Shown: piece by piece, positions 38,420 to 52,154 of the stretch
Numbering within the stretch: position 1 is the first letter of the stretch
How the letters are laid out: every line of letters begins with the position of its first letter
Assembly (NCBI GenBank): GCA_019751875.1
Contig: JAIEMV010000004.1
Span: 246,276-310,275 of the forward strand
Source: Hyphomicrobium sp.
GTDB taxonomy: Bacteria; Pseudomonadota; Alphaproteobacteria; Rhizobiales; Hyphomicrobiaceae
Direction of reading: 5' to 3'
DNA: 64,000 nucleotides
Translations under genes and position numbers: made by a program
Notes under the pieces: generated by a model
The model's input: only the letters and a program-made list of their open reading frames with translations
Database searches by the model: none
Told to the model about the DNA's origin: nothing

Positions 38420-38445
38420 CTCAAAATCCGCCGATCTCGGGGAAA

Positions 38446-38736
38446 TTACTCCGCCGCTTCCATCCTGAGCCCGCCCGTGGGTGAGGATTCGTCCAGCATG
38501 CCGAGCGCGTGGAGGTAGACCTCCAGGATGCTTTCCTCTTCCTGGCGTTCCTGCTGGCTCTTCTTGCGCATGCTCACGATCTTGCGCAGCGCTTTGACGT
38601 CGAAGCCGACGCCCTTGGCTTCCAGATACTTATCGCGAATATCAGCCGCGAGCGCCTTCTTCTCTTCTTCCAAACGTTCGATCTGTTCGACGAACTGGCG
38701 CAGCTGATTTTGCGCGGCGGCCTGGAGCGTGGTCAT
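38446..38736 (-). CDS. gapR: Nucleoid-associated protein GapR (DUF2312)
   Basis: Small DNA-binding protein that encircles overtwisted DNA ahead of replication and transcription and assists topoisomerases; essential or important in many alphaproteobacteria. The 96-residue sequence has the coiled-coil helix ([20 protein letters not shown]) followed by [18 protein letters not shown], a very well conserved DUF2312 signature. It is a monocistronic gene with its own terminator. Confidence 0.96.
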   Translation of the reverse strand: MTTLQAAAQNQLRQFVEQIERLEEEKKALAADIRDKYLEAKGVGFDVKALRKIVSMRKKSQQERQEEESILEVYLHALGMLDESSPTGGLRMEAAE

Positions 38737-38882
38737 CGCCTTACCTCTTTGGGAAAGTCACTGGGAACAGGGGAGGGCGCGGATACGCATGCGCTCGACA
38801 CGGGGAGGCTAGCGGCGCCCTTTCCGCCCTTCAAGCGAACGACTTTTTGTTCCAGAGGTTTTTGTGCCACTCTGTATGGTTA

Positions 38883-38922
38883 CGCCTTCCGACTCCGCTT
38901 GCGCGGAGCCGGCCGGAAGGCG
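38883..38922. repeat. Palindromic repeat, copy A
   Basis: About 40 bases that fold into one long hairpin: outer arms CGCCTTCC and GGAAGGCG, inner arms GACTCCGC and GCGGAGCC, with a conserved GGCC after the inner arm. The same design recurs at 38934, 50731, 50782 and 55184, so it belongs to a dispersed REP-like family. It lies between divergent genes, so it is not simply a terminator. Confidence 0.8.
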
Positions 38923-38933
38923 GGTGGTTGGTT

Positions 38934-38976
38934 GCGCCTGTCCTGCTCCGCTGCCGCGGAGCTGGCCGGAAGGCGC
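38934..38976. repeat. Palindromic repeat, copy B
   Basis: A second, slightly degenerate copy directly after copy A: outer arms GCGCCTGTCC and GGAAGGCGC, inner arms GCTCCGC and GCGGAGC, and the same GGCCGGAAGGCG end. Confidence 0.7.
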
Positions 38977-39041
38977 GCTAGCGAGGCGGGGTCGTAAAAG
39001 GGCCGCGAATCCGCGTTTGGTGGCCCTGTTTCCAAGGAGTT

Positions 39042-40304
39042 TTGAAATACGTGACCTGTTTCGTCAGATCGTTCGCGGGCGTGATTGTCCCCCTCGTCTC
39101 CGGGTTGCTGATGCTGATCGGCCCGGCCACGGCCGATGACCGGCCGACGTTTGCGCAATTCATCGCGGGGCTGTGGCCGGATGCACAGGCGGCCGGTGTT
39201 TCGCGCGCCACATTCGACAAGGCGTTCGCCGGCTTGCAGCCCAATATGAAACTGCCGGACCTGGATCTGCCGGGAAAGCCGTCGGACGGATCGAAGGGGC
39301 AGGCGGAGTTCACGCGCGCGCCGAAGGATTATCTGGATGAAGCATATCTGGAGCGTCTGGCCGCGACCGGCCGTCAACTCGCCGTCGAACACAAAGCGGA
39401 TCTGGCCAAAATCGAACGCGACATCGGGGTCGACCGATACTCCATCCTCGCGATCTGGGGGCGCGAGACGGCGTTTGGCAATCATAAGCTGCCGCACGAC
39501 GCCATCGAGGTGCTGGCGACGCTCGCCTGGACCGGGCGACGGAAAGAGTTGTTCCGCAACGAACTCATCGAAGCCTTGAAAATGCTCCAGTCGGGCGTAG
39601 CGCGATCGGATATGCGCGCTTCATGGGCGGGAGCCGTGGGGCTGACGCAGTTCATGCCGTCTGAGTATTTCACGCACGCACGCGATTTGGACGGCGACGG
39701 CAAGAAGGACATTTTTCGCAACGTCGGCGATGCCCTGGCGTCGGGTGCCGCGCAACTCGCCGGCAAGGGCTGGGTGCGGGGTCAGACCTGGGGCTATGAG
39801 GTGATCATTCCGCCGTCCTCCGATTGCGGCTTTGAGGGGCCGACGCAGGCGCGACCGATTTCCGAGTGGCAGAAAATGGGGTTCAAGCGTGCCGACGGGC
39901 AGCCATGGGGCGAAAAATATCAGTCCGTCGAGGCCTACCTGATGAGCCCGGCGGGCGCTTATGGACCGTCGTTCCTTGTATTCGAGAACTACAAAGTGAT
40001 CCGGCGCTATAACATGTCCGACCTTTATGCGGTGTTTGTCGGGCACCTTGCCGACCGCATCGCAGGCAAGGGCGACTTCGTCCACGCGTTCGGCGGTACC
40101 GGCGCGCAGAAGACCAAAGTCATCGAAGAGATCCAGACGCGGCTCGGCAAGGCCGGCTACGATGTGGAAAAAGTGGACGGCAAGGTGGGTTCGAATACAC
40201 GCAAGGTCATTGGGCTTTACCAGCGAGCCAACGGGCTCAAAGTGGATTGCTGGCCGTCGGACGAGGTCCTGAACCACATCCGGCGTACGGCAGCGGCCCA
40301 GTGA
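39042..40304 (+). CDS. Lytic murein transglycosylase, MltB family (GH103)
   Basis: Cleaves the glycan strand of peptidoglycan with formation of 1,6-anhydro-MurNAc. The 420-residue protein has an N-terminal hydrophobic signal (VTCFVRSFAGVIVPLVSGLL), the catalytic glutamate in AIWGRETAFG and the family motif AGAVGLTQFMPSEY. A C-terminal peptidoglycan-binding domain ends it (IQTRLGKAGYDVEKVDGKVG). An AAGGAG site precedes the start; both the TTG at 39042 and the in-frame GTG at 39051 are possible. Confidence 0.93.
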   Translation: MKYVTCFVRSFAGVIVPLVSGLLMLIGPATADDRPTFAQFIAGLWPDAQAAGVSRATFDKAFAGLQPNMKLPDLDLPGKPSDGSKGQAEFTRAPKDYLDEAYLERLAATGRQLAVEHKADLAKIERDIGVDRYSILAIWGRETAFGNHKLPHDAIEVLATLAWTGRRKELFRNELIEALKMLQSGVARSDMRASWAGAVGLTQFMPSEYFTHARDLDGDGKKDIFRNVGDALASGAAQLAGKGWVRGQTWGYEVIIPPSSDCGFEGPTQARPISEWQKMGFKRADGQPWGEKYQSVEAYLMSPAGAYGPSFLVFENYKVIRRYNMSDLYAVFVGHLADRIAGKGDFVHAFGGTGAQKTKVIEEIQTRLGKAGYDVEKVDGKVGSNTRKVIGLYQRANGLKVDCWPSDEVLNHIRRTAAAQ

Positions 40305-40366
40305 GGCTTGTCTGGATGCCGCGAAGCACCGACAATGGTAATTTAGTTTTCCGGACCGTCCGAACC

Positions 40367-41737
40367 ATGCTGCGCGCGCTTGTCATTGCCGTCGTTCTGA
40401 GCTTCGCCGTGCCGCTCACAGCGTCGGCTCCGGCGCGCGCGCAGGACGACTCCTCGGGCAGCTTCCTGGCGCCGTTTCCCAAGGGCGACGTTTATTCCAT
40501 CGCGGTGATCGGCGACGATCTCGCCGAAGGGCTTTGGTACGGGATGCAGGAAACGTTTGTGTCCGACGCGCGTGTGCAGGTGCTGCCGAAGCCTATCATG
40601 CTCAACGGCCTCATGCGTCCTGACCACAATGAGAAGGTCGTTGCGCTGGAGGAAGACCTGAAGCGCGATCCCCCGGCCATCGCCGCACTCATGCTCGGAG
40701 CGTGGGATCGCGTTTCGCTGCGCACATCTTCGGGCAAGCGCTATCCAGTGGGCACACCTGAATGGCGGGCGGAGTATTCGCAGCGCGCCGATCGCCTGTT
40801 GAAGATGCTCAAGCGGCTCAATATCGCAGTGTACCTTGTCGGCCTGCCGAATATGCGCAAGTTCGACGCCAACGACGACGTTCAGATGATGAACGAGGTG
40901 CTTCGCGAGCGCGCCTACCTCAACGGGATGAAATACGTCGACAGCTATGCCGGATTTCTCGACGAGAGCGGTGGCTACAGCAGCTGGGGACCGGATCTCA
41001 GCGGCAAGACTGTGAAACTGCGCGACGTTGACGGAATCTATTTCACAATGGCCGGCAACCGAAAGCTCGCCCACTTTGTGGAGCGCGACCTGCGCCGCGA
41101 TTTGAAGGCGGCCCAGGCGGCACGCAGCGTGCCGCTGCTGGGCGATACAGACGAGCAAGCCAAGATCAATCCCGGCAAAGCGGTCGTGAAGGACAGTGCA
41201 GACGGTGTGCCCGGCGACGTTGCGGCCAGTTCGGGCGGCGACATCAAGTCGGCCGGCGCGACGACGCCGTCGGTGGGCGATCAGCCGGCCGACAACGGCC
41301 GCATCAGTTTGAGAACGGTGACTCCCACTGGCAAAGAAGACGTGGTGACGCTCGATATCGTGCGGCCCGCCATTCCCGCGTCGGTCGTGGCGCTGGTCAC
41401 GCGCAAGGAGAGCCCGGATCGCGCCTCGCAGCTTGGCGACGTGCTTGTCGATCGAATCGCATCGGGCATCAACGTGATGAGCACGTTCACGCCGCCGTCG
41501 TCGAGCGCCCTGGGAGGCAGTGGACGCGGGCGGCTGTCGCCCACGCAATCAGCGTTCTATCGCGTTCTCGTCAAGGGCGAACGGCTGGCACCTCGCCCCG
41601 GACGGGCCGACGATTTCGTCTGGCCGCGTCCGGAACCTCAGCCGATCGAGATCAAGCCCGTCGCTGATCCGCTCGAGACGGGAAGCGCCGAACCTCCGCC
41701 GGCGATTGACGCAGCGCCGGCAAAGATGCGCCGCTAA
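40367..41737 (+). CDS. SGNH-fold exported protein (DUF459)
   Basis: A 456-residue exported protein with an N-terminal signal peptide (MLRALVIAVVLSFAVPLTAS, cleavage near ARA-QDD). The SGNH-like alpha/beta domain contains VYSIAVIGDDLAEGLW (block I region, with Asp in place of the usual Ser) and later DVDGIYFTMAGNRKLAHFVE. This is DUF459-type, a family of predicted periplasmic esterase-like proteins. Substitution at the nucleophile position suggests it may not be a standard esterase. The ATG at 40367 is chosen for its signal peptide; the frame opens further upstream inside the previous gene. Confidence 0.8.
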   Translation: MLRALVIAVVLSFAVPLTASAPARAQDDSSGSFLAPFPKGDVYSIAVIGDDLAEGLWYGMQETFVSDARVQVLPKPIMLNGLMRPDHNEKVVALEEDLKRDPPAIAALMLGAWDRVSLRTSSGKRYPVGTPEWRAEYSQRADRLLKMLKRLNIAVYLVGLPNMRKFDANDDVQMMNEVLRERAYLNGMKYVDSYAGFLDESGGYSSWGPDLSGKTVKLRDVDGIYFTMAGNRKLAHFVERDLRRDLKAAQAARSVPLLGDTDEQAKINPGKAVVKDSADGVPGDVAASSGGDIKSAGATTPSVGDQPADNGRISLRTVTPTGKEDVVTLDIVRPAIPASVVALVTRKESPDRASQLGDVLVDRIASGINVMSTFTPPSSSALGGSGRGRLSPTQSAFYRVLVKGERLAPRPGRADDFVWPRPEPQPIEIKPVADPLETGSAEPPPAIDAAPAKMRR

Positions 41738-41750
41738 TTGATCCGGCCTC

Positions 41751-42134
41751 TCAGTCTTCGCGCGCGATCTGCGCCGGGCGGCGGCGTCCGCGCTCTGCCT
41801 TTGCGCTCCCCTTCATGCGCTCGGCGATGTCGTCGAGGCGGCGCTTGGCGGCATCGAACGCGTCACGAAGAGCGATCTGCAGGTCCTCTTGCGCGTCGCC
41901 GACCGCGCTCTCGTGAGAGAGAATGAGCGGCGCGTGATCCGGGATGCCGATGTCGATCTTGATCTCGTAGGACTTGCCCTTGTGGTGATGTTTGTTTGGC
42001 GCTGCGACTACCACGCGGCAGTGCGTCATCCGATCGAACACCTTCTCGAGCTTAGCGGTCTTTTCCATAATTTTGGCTTCGATCGCCTCGCTTCTATCGA
42101 GACCCTTGAAGGTAATTTCGAGCGGTGTGTTCAT
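41751..42134 (-). CDS. Short ribosome hibernation-promoting factor (HPF/RaiA family)
   Basis: A 127-residue protein with the beta-alpha-beta-beta-beta-alpha fold of HPF/RaiA (LEITFKGLDRSEAIEAKIME, then CRVVVAAPNKHHHKGKSYEI and the ALRDAFDAAKRRLDD helix). These bind the 30S decoding channel and silence ribosomes in stationary phase. It lacks the C-terminal dimerisation domain of long HPF and instead has a short basic tail. ATG 42134 is the natural start; the open frame reaches 42251. The usual rpoN-hpf-ptsN context is absent, so this may be a second paralogue. Confidence 0.85.
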   Translation of the reverse strand: MNTPLEITFKGLDRSEAIEAKIMEKTAKLEKVFDRMTHCRVVVAAPNKHHHKGKSYEIKIDIGIPDHAPLILSHESAVGDAQEDLQIALRDAFDAAKRRLDDIAERMKGSAKAERGRRRPAQIARED

Positions 42135-42230
42135 GTGCGGTGCCTTTCGCGGCTTCGTCTCACAAGTGACGGGTGTCACAGGAGCGATATTAGGCCTGTT
42201 CGTGGCGCGGGCAAGGATTGACACGCCGAC

Positions 42231-42265
42231 TAAAGAAAAACCGGCCCGCACGTCGCAGGCCGGTT
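42231..42265 (-). terminator. Terminator of the gltBD operon
   Basis: Read on the minus strand, AACCGGCCTGC and GCGGGCCGGTT form a stem around a 5-base loop, followed by a TTTTTCTTTA tract. It lies about 35 bases after the gltD stop and so ends the glutamate synthase transcript. Confidence 0.88.
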
Positions 42266-42299
42266 CAGCAAATTTGAAGCGTTCAAATCCGGCGCGTGG

Positions 42300-43739
42300 T
42301 CAGCGCGGCAGAGCCGTGACGCCCATCAAGGCCTTGTCGATTGCGTGGGCAGCTTGGCGGCCTTCGCGGATCGCCCACACGACTAGGCTTTGGCCGCGGC
42401 GGACGTCGCCTGCCGCGTACAGCTTATTGTCGCCGGGGAGTTTATAATCCCGCTCAGTCGCATCGAGGCCCTTGAAGCGGCCGCGCGGAACGACTTTGAG
42501 GCCCAGTTCCTTCACCACATCGTTTTCGATCGGTCCGGAGAAGCCCATTGCAAGAAGAACGAGGTCGGCATCGAACGTGCCTTCACTGCCGGGGATCGGC
42601 TGCATCTTGTCGTCGACGCGGGTGTAGTGAAGCTTGCGCACGACACCGTTCTCGCCTTCAAAGCCGGTGGTCGAGATCGAGAACTCGGTCTTGGCGCCTT
42701 CCGCCTGTGATGTCGACACGCGCAGCTTCATCGGCCAATGCGGCCAGGACAGCGCCTTGTTCTCCTTGACGGGCGGTCGCGGCATGATCTCCAGCTGCGT
42801 GACGCTCTTCGCCCCTTGCCGGAACGACGTGCCGATGCAGTCGGAGCCGGTGTCGCCGCCGCCAATAACGATGACGTGCTTGTCGCGCGCGGAGATCTCG
42901 CGCGTGCCCGGGCGCTGGTTTTCACCCGCGACGCGCCGGTTCTGCTGCGGCAGGAAATCCATCGCGTAGTGGATGCCGTCGAGATTGCGTCCCGACGACT
43001 TGGCGAAGAAGTCGAAGGGATGCTCGGAGCCCATCGCAAGAAGCACGGCATCGTGCGTGCTCTCGAGTTCGATTGACGAGATATCCTTGCCGACCTGTAC
43101 GTTGCAGTGGAACGTCACACCTTCGGCTTCCATCTGCTTGACGCGGCGCTCGATAATGTCCTTCTGCATTTTAAAGTCAGGGATGCCGTAAACGAGCAGG
43201 CCGCCCGGGCGATCGTTCTTCTCGTATACGTGCACATCATGACCAGCACGCGCGAGTTGCTGCGCGGCGGCCAGCCCAGCGGGCCCCGAACCGATGATGG
43301 CGACCTTCTTGCCAGTCTTCGCTTCCGGCGGCTCGGGAACGACCCAGCCTTCCTGCCAGGCGCGGTCGGCGATGGCCCCTTCTATCGATTTGATGGTGAC
43401 GGGGGCGTCATCGATGTTGAGGGTGCAGGCCGCTTCGCACGGAGCGGGACAGATGCGGCCCGTGACTTCGGGGAAGTTGTTTGTGGAATGCAGATTAAGG
43501 GCCGCCTGCTTCCAGTTCCCACGAAAGACAAGATCGTTCCAGTCGGGGATCTGGTTGTTGACCGGGCAGCCGTTGTGACAGAACGGGATGCCGCAATCCA
43601 TGCAGCGCGAGGCTTGCGTTTTCAGTTCGGTTTCGGCCAGAGGCACAACAAACTCGTGCCAATGCTTCACGCGGGATTCAACCGGCTCGTACTTTCGGTC
43701 CGCGCGCTCGAATTCCAGAAACCCTGTCGGCTTACCCAT
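42300..43739 (-). CDS. gltD: Glutamate synthase small (beta) subunit
   Basis: NADPH-oxidising subunit that feeds electrons to GltB for glutamate formation from glutamine and 2-oxoglutarate. The 479-residue protein has N-terminal cysteine clusters for two [4Fe-4S] centres ([14 protein letters not shown] and CPAPCEAAC). An FAD-binding Rossmann motif ([17 protein letters not shown]) and an NADPH-binding motif ([14 protein letters not shown]) follow. It is downstream of gltB with a 69-base gap and a strong terminator. Confidence 0.96.
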   Translation of the reverse strand: MGKPTGFLEFERADRKYEPVESRVKHWHEFVVPLAETELKTQASRCMDCGIPFCHNGCPVNNQIPDWNDLVFRGNWKQAALNLHSTNNFPEVTGRICPAPCEAACTLNIDDAPVTIKSIEGAIADRAWQEGWVVPEPPEAKTGKKVAIIGSGPAGLAAAQQLARAGHDVHVYEKNDRPGGLLVYGIPDFKMQKDIIERRVKQMEAEGVTFHCNVQVGKDISSIELESTHDAVLLAMGSEHPFDFFAKSSGRNLDGIHYAMDFLPQQNRRVAGENQRPGTREISARDKHVIVIGGGDTGSDCIGTSFRQGAKSVTQLEIMPRPPVKENKALSWPHWPMKLRVSTSQAEGAKTEFSISTTGFEGENGVVRKLHYTRVDDKMQPIPGSEGTFDADLVLLAMGFSGPIENDVVKELGLKVVPRGRFKGLDATERDYKLPGDNKLYAAGDVRRGQSLVVWAIREGRQAAHAIDKALMGVTALPR

Positions 43740-43808
43740 CGTCTTTTCGTCTCTCTTTCGCGTCGTGCGGACGGATGTTTCAGGATCGTGTGTTCGGACG
43801 GCGTTTCC

Positions 43809-48545
<4,737 letters not shown>

Positions 48546-49083
48546 CGATCCTCGGAGATGAAAGTCGTCGTGGTGGAGAGGGTCTGAAAGTGACCCGCCT
48601 GAGTGGTGGGCTGCCGGCGCAAATCAACGTTGGCTCAGCTGCCGTGTGCGCCGATCCGTAGGAAGCGTCTTCATTTACGCCTCTCGAATGCGTGCAGGTC
48701 AGGTTTGAAGTGAGATAATTGCGCGCGTTGATCCAGTGGAGCAATCGCTCCCCGTTGCATATTCGAAATCTGGCGCGGCGTTCGCTGCACTGTCGAGCAC
48801 CTTTGCACATCCTATCCCGTGCGCGAGCCAGCGCAGGAATTGTTGGACCGATTGCATGCGAAAGGACGGCACCCGAGCCTGGAAAGCGCGGTGACCGCCA
48901 GATAAAGGACAGGAATGCTGACCTTTCGCGTCGCGCATTTTGCATCTTTCGCCAACGGGCACAAGACGTAATGGTCCTGAATGGCCGACGCGCAAAAGCG
49001 CGCCGCACTCATCTGGCGCGGCGCGCGGGTGATGCCTCAGGCATCCAACGCTCCGACACTGCCAGCGGCAGCCGGAGTATCCG
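48546..49083. other. Gene-free stretch upstream of gltB
   Basis: About 540 bases between gltB and the hsp20 gene. Several short open frames on the plus strand are shadows without family similarity. I looked for sigma-54 boxes (GG and GC at -24/-12) and found no convincing one. The region should contain the gltB promoter and the 3' end of the hsp20 transcript. Local hairpins occur (for example GGAGC-AATC-GCTCC near 48750), but nothing I can name. Confidence 0.4.
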
Positions 49084-49539
49084 TTACGAGACGTTAGCCT
49101 CAATCTGGCGGGTTTCCGCCGACGTGCCGATCGGGATGCTGCGCGGCTTCAGCCGCTCGGGCACGTTGCGGACCAGATCGATGTCGAGCAGGCCGTCCTT
49201 GAGAGCCGCGCCGCTGACCTCGACGTGGTCAGCCAACTGGAACCGGCGCTCGAAAGAGCGGGCGGCGATGCCGCGATGCAGATACTGGCGCTCGGCCGTA
49301 TCGGGCTTCTTTTCGCCCTTCACGGTGAGGGTCTGCTCCTTGACCTCGATCTTCAGCTCATCGTCCACGAAACCGGCCAGGGCCATGCTGATCCGGTAGC
49401 GGTTTTCGCCGAGACGTTCGATGTTGTAGGGCGGATAGGTGACTTCCGCATCGACGCCGGCCACACTGTCGAGCAGCTGGGCAAGGCGGTCGAAGCCGAT
49501 CGTGGAGCGGTAAAGGGGGGAGAAATCGAAGTGTCGCAT
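49084..49539 (-). CDS. Small heat-shock protein, Hsp20/IbpA family
   Basis: ATP-independent holdase chaperone that binds unfolding proteins during heat stress. The 151-residue protein starts MRHFDFSPLYRSTIGFDRL, which is typical of IbpA-like rhizobial small Hsps. The alpha-crystallin domain follows (YNIERLGENRYRISMALAGF, then RGIAARSFERRFQLADHVEV). ATG 49539 directly follows a GGAGG ribosome binding site that is sequestered in an RNA hairpin. Regulation by temperature is therefore expected at both transcription and translation. Confidence 0.94.
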   Translation of the reverse strand: MRHFDFSPLYRSTIGFDRLAQLLDSVAGVDAEVTYPPYNIERLGENRYRISMALAGFVDDELKIEVKEQTLTVKGEKKPDTAERQYLHRGIAARSFERRFQLADHVEVSGAALKDGLLDIDLVRNVPERLKPRSIPIGTSAETRQIEANVS

Positions 49540-49630
49540 GACATATCCTCCATCAGAAGCGACATGTGGAAACGGCACGCCCATCGTGGGCCGGGCCGGT
49601 GGTGAAGCCCGCCGGAACGCGGCCGGGCAT
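49540..49630 (-). promoter_or_regulatory. ROSE-type RNA thermometer
   Basis: In the hsp20 5' leader the last 27 bases before the start codon (49541-49567) fold into a hairpin. The 5' strand ACAUGUC-G-CUUC pairs over 11 bp with GGAGGAUAUGU, leaving one bulged G opposite the Shine-Dalgarno sequence and a UGAU loop. This is the hallmark of the final hairpin of ROSE elements: weak pairs and a bulged G that melt at heat-shock temperature. A second stem (GCCCA-CGA-UGGGC, 49579-49591) lies upstream. Leader length (about 90 bases) fits the class. Confidence 0.85.
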
Positions 49631-49636
49631 CCTTTG

Positions 49637-49664
49637 ATTTAGGCACCCCAATCCAGCGTTCAAG
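49637..49664 (-). promoter_or_regulatory. Sigma-32 (RpoH) type promoter of hsp20
   Basis: On the minus strand CTTGAA (49659-49664) and CCTAAAT (49637-49643) are separated by 15 bases, close to the alphaproteobacterial RpoH consensus of CTTGAA and CCTATAT-like boxes. Transcription would start near 49630, giving a leader that contains the whole thermometer. Confidence 0.72.
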
Positions 49665-49767
49665 GGTCGTCGGCAGCCGTTTTTGAACGGCCCGGCACGT
49701 GCTAAAAGCGAACTTGGCTGCGTCGTTTGCGCAGCCGGTTTTGGATGACAAGGGACGTCACGGCGCC

Positions 49768-50724
49768 ATGCAGCTTGTTTCCATCGCACGCAATCCGGCC
49801 CCTACAGGCGCGATCACCGGACTGATGATGGCCGAAGACGGGGCGGGGCTGCGCTATGCTCGCTGGCCGGCGACGCGAGGTCCGCGGCGGGGCACTGTCG
49901 TCATCGCGCCCGGACGTGGTGAATTCATCGAAAAATACTTCGAAGTCGTTGCCGAACTGCGCCGCCGCGGCTTTGCCGTCGCGGTAATGGACTGGCGTGG
50001 CCAGGGCGGTTCGGACCGGCTGCTGGATCATCCGCGCAAAGGCCATGTGGAGGATTTCGCCGAGTACGATCGCGACTTGCGGCAGTTCATGAAGGAGATC
50101 GTGCTGCCTGACTGTCCGCCGCCCTACACCGGGCTTGGACACTCGATGGGCGGGGCTATTCTCATGCGCAACGCCATCCGACCTGGATCCTGGTTCGACC
50201 GCATCATACTCACCGCGCCCATGATCGCCTTCTCGGCCGAAAAGATGCCGTATCCGCAGTCGCTCGTCCGGCTCTATGCCGAGACGGCGGCGCTCGGTCT
50301 GGCGCACTCGTTCATTCCAGGAGGCACCGAGACAATGCCGGACCAGGTTCGTTTCGAGGACAACCAACTGACCTCGGATCGGGAGCGATGGCAGCGCATG
50401 ACGGGCGTGTTAGAAGTCGCACCCGCGCTGGCGCTCGGGTCACCGACGGTCGGCTGGGTCCGGGCGGCGCTGCGGGCCATGTCGGAACTCCAGCAGCCGG
50501 ATTGTCCCAAGCGCGTTCAAGTGCCCATGCTCATTTTCGCCGCCTGTGCCGACAAGATCGTCGACAGCCGTGCTGCGGAGGATTTTGCCGTGCAACTGAA
50601 GGTCGGCGGGCTCGTCCGGCTGCCGGGATCGAAACACGAAATCCTGCAAGAGAGCGATCCGCTGCGCATGCGCTTCTGGGCAGCGTTCGACGCCTATATG
50701 GGTCTCGAGCAGCAGGCGGCCTAG
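49768..50724 (+). CDS. Alpha/beta hydrolase, lysophospholipase-like
   Basis: A 318-residue serine hydrolase of the monoacylglycerol lipase / PldB type. The nucleophile elbow is GLGHSMGG, preceded by the oxyanion region VVIAPGRGEFIEKYFEV and VMDWRGQGGS. The catalytic Asp is probably in ACADKIVDS and the His in GSKHEILQE. Start choice is uncertain: the ATG at 49768 is listed, while a GTG at 49699 would add 23 residues overlapping the upstream hsp20 control region. Substrate is unknown; a membrane lysolipid or acylglycerol is likely. Confidence 0.85.
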   Translation: MQLVSIARNPAPTGAITGLMMAEDGAGLRYARWPATRGPRRGTVVIAPGRGEFIEKYFEVVAELRRRGFAVAVMDWRGQGGSDRLLDHPRKGHVEDFAEYDRDLRQFMKEIVLPDCPPPYTGLGHSMGGAILMRNAIRPGSWFDRIILTAPMIAFSAEKMPYPQSLVRLYAETAALGLAHSFIPGGTETMPDQVRFEDNQLTSDRERWQRMTGVLEVAPALALGSPTVGWVRAALRAMSELQQPDCPKRVQVPMLIFAACADKIVDSRAAEDFAVQLKVGGLVRLPGSKHEILQESDPLRMRFWAAFDAYMGLEQQAA

Positions 50725-50730
50725 TTGTCT

Positions 50731-50770
50731 GCGCCTTCCGACACACCTGCGGCGCGCCGGCCGGAAGGCG
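50731..50770. repeat. Palindromic repeat, copy C
   Basis: Outer arms GCGCCTTCC and GGAAGGCG with the conserved GGCC before the 3' arm, as in copies A and B. The inner part (CTGCGGCGCGCCGG) differs. It lies 7 bases after the hydrolase stop, between convergent genes. Confidence 0.8.
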
Positions 50771-50781
50771 AAGCATGTTCT

Positions 50782-50821
50782 GCGCCTTCCAACACGCCTG
50801 CGGCGCGCCGGCCGGAAGGCG
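50782..50821. repeat. Palindromic repeat, copy D
   Basis: An almost identical direct copy of copy C, 51 bases downstream, differing at two positions in the inner segment (GACACA versus AACACG). Together C and D form a small tandem unit between convergent genes and may help terminate both transcripts. Confidence 0.8.
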
Positions 50822-50833
50822 AAGTTAAGAAGC

Positions 50834-51643
50834 TCACGCCGTTCTGTTCAATTCCGCCAAGATCGCGTCGTGCAGCGTGGGATCGCCCGAGGCGACGATG
50901 CGGCCACCGCCGGCTGCCGAACCGCCGTTCCATTCCGTCACGCGTCCGCCGGCGGCTTCAACGATCGGGATCAGCGCGACGATGTCGTAGGGCTTGAGGC
51001 CGCTCTCCACGATGATGTCGACAAAGCCGGACGCGAGCAAAGCATAGGCGTAGCAATCGCCGCCGTACCGCGTGAGGCGGACCTTTGCGCGCAGGTTCTC
51101 AAAGGCGGTCCGCTCGGCGCCGGCGCGAAAGAGCAGCGGATCGGTGGTCATCAGCACGGCCGATGAGAGGTTGTCACAGGATCGCGTGCGCATCGTGCGC
51201 TTTTCGCCATTGCGGCTGGCGAAGCTTTGCACACCGTCCGACCAGAACCGTTCACCCGTGAACGGCTGGTCCATCACGCCAAGGACCGGCTTGGCGTCTT
51301 CGAGAAGTCCAATCAGGGTGCCCCACATCGGCGAGCCGGTGATGAAGGCGCGGGTGCCGTCGATGGGGTCCACGACCCAGCGGTGGCGGGCGTCAGGCTT
51401 GGTGATGCCAAACTCCTCTCCCTCAAGGCCGTGGTCGGGGAAGACACAACCCAGATGGGTCGCCATTGCGGCTTCAGCGGCGCGATCGGCTGCGGTGACC
51501 GGATCAAAACCGCCGTCGCCGTCTTTGTTGTCGACGTCAATTGGCACGCGGAAACAGGGCATCGTCGCTGCAGCCGCTTGGTCCGCCAGGGCGTGGGCGC
51601 ACGCGATAAACGCCGGGTCGGCAGGGCTGAGATTCGCGGGCAC
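50834..51643 (-). CDS. hisN: Inositol monophosphatase-family phosphatase, histidinol-phosphatase (HisN) type
   Basis: Magnesium-dependent phosphatase of the IMPase fold. The 269-residue protein has metal-binding Glu in GLEGEEFG and the core motif VVDPIDGTRAFITGSP; the FITG ending and GDCYAYALLASG point to the HisN subgroup that dephosphorylates histidinol phosphate in histidine synthesis. The second motif is LKPYDIVALIPIVEAAGG. No other his gene is nearby, so the specificity is inferred from motifs. Two sRNA-like elements lie just upstream on the opposite strand. Confidence 0.85.
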   Translation of the reverse strand: MPANLSPADPAFIACAHALADQAAAATMPCFRVPIDVDNKDGDGGFDPVTAADRAAEAAMATHLGCVFPDHGLEGEEFGITKPDARHRWVVDPIDGTRAFITGSPMWGTLIGLLEDAKPVLGVMDQPFTGERFWSDGVQSFASRNGEKRTMRTRSCDNLSSAVLMTTDPLLFRAGAERTAFENLRAKVRLTRYGGDCYAYALLASGFVDIIVESGLKPYDIVALIPIVEAAGGRVTEWNGGSAAGGGRIVASGDPTLHDAILAELNRTA

Positions 51644-51841
51644 CGTGGCGTCCTCAAGAAAATGTGAAGCTCGAGCAAAGAGGGTTCAGAACGTTGAGCA
51701 ACATCTGATGCAAACTCAACTCTCTCATTTTACGAGGATATTTTGTTGACTGTGGTTCAACTGCCGCGTGTACCGGGAATGTTGGGCACAGCTTTCCTCG
51801 CGTGTTGATGGTCCAAGCAAACAAAGGCATCGTTGTTGACG

Positions 51842-51936
51842 TGGAAGGTCGGCTGCACTTCCGGCCTTTCACAGCCCACTCTGGGCGTTTCCTCCCTAGA
51901 CTTGGGCCGTTCGTTTCGCACGAACGGCCTCTTTTT
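51842..51936 (+). ncRNA. sRNA-like element, copy 1 (suhB/alpha-r8-like, anti-Shine-Dalgarno)
   Basis: A hairpin GCCCA-CTC-TGGGC is followed by the single-stranded segment TTTCCTCCCTAGACTT. Then comes a strong terminator: GGCCGTTCGT paired with ACGAACGGCC, then CTCTTTTT. CCTCCC can pair with ribosome binding sites. The whole design recurs at copy 2. It resembles, from memory, alphaproteobacterial trans-acting sRNAs of the suhB/alpha-r8 (MmgR) type; alpha-r14 is an alternative. The 5' end is approximate and I found no convincing promoter for this copy. Confidence 0.68.
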
Positions 51937-52154
51937 ATCACCGGGGCGCCGAAGGGACATCGAGTTCTCCCACCCCGCACCAATAAGAGACGAAATACGC
52001 GGCGGCCTGTCGCATCGCAACATACCCGCAGCACAGATTTCCTCCTTATTTCACTTGTCCAGTCAATCGGTTAGAGATGTTAACCGCATTATGGGGGGCA
52101 GCCCTGCGTTTTTCGCAGTTGAGCTTTTTGCGGCGCACCATTAGTTTCACCTCA

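Larger units (their letters stand above)
38737..39041. other. Divergent intergenic region containing two palindromic repeats
   Basis: About 300 bases between gapR and the transglycosylase gene. The right half is occupied by two large palindromic elements (listed separately). The left half presumably carries the gapR promoter, but no clear boxes were identified. Confidence 0.5.

Noticed and set aside
48546..49083. Sigma-54 promoter for gltB
   Set aside because: GC and GG dinucleotides at roughly the right spacing occur, but no match to the TGGCAC / TTGC consensus.
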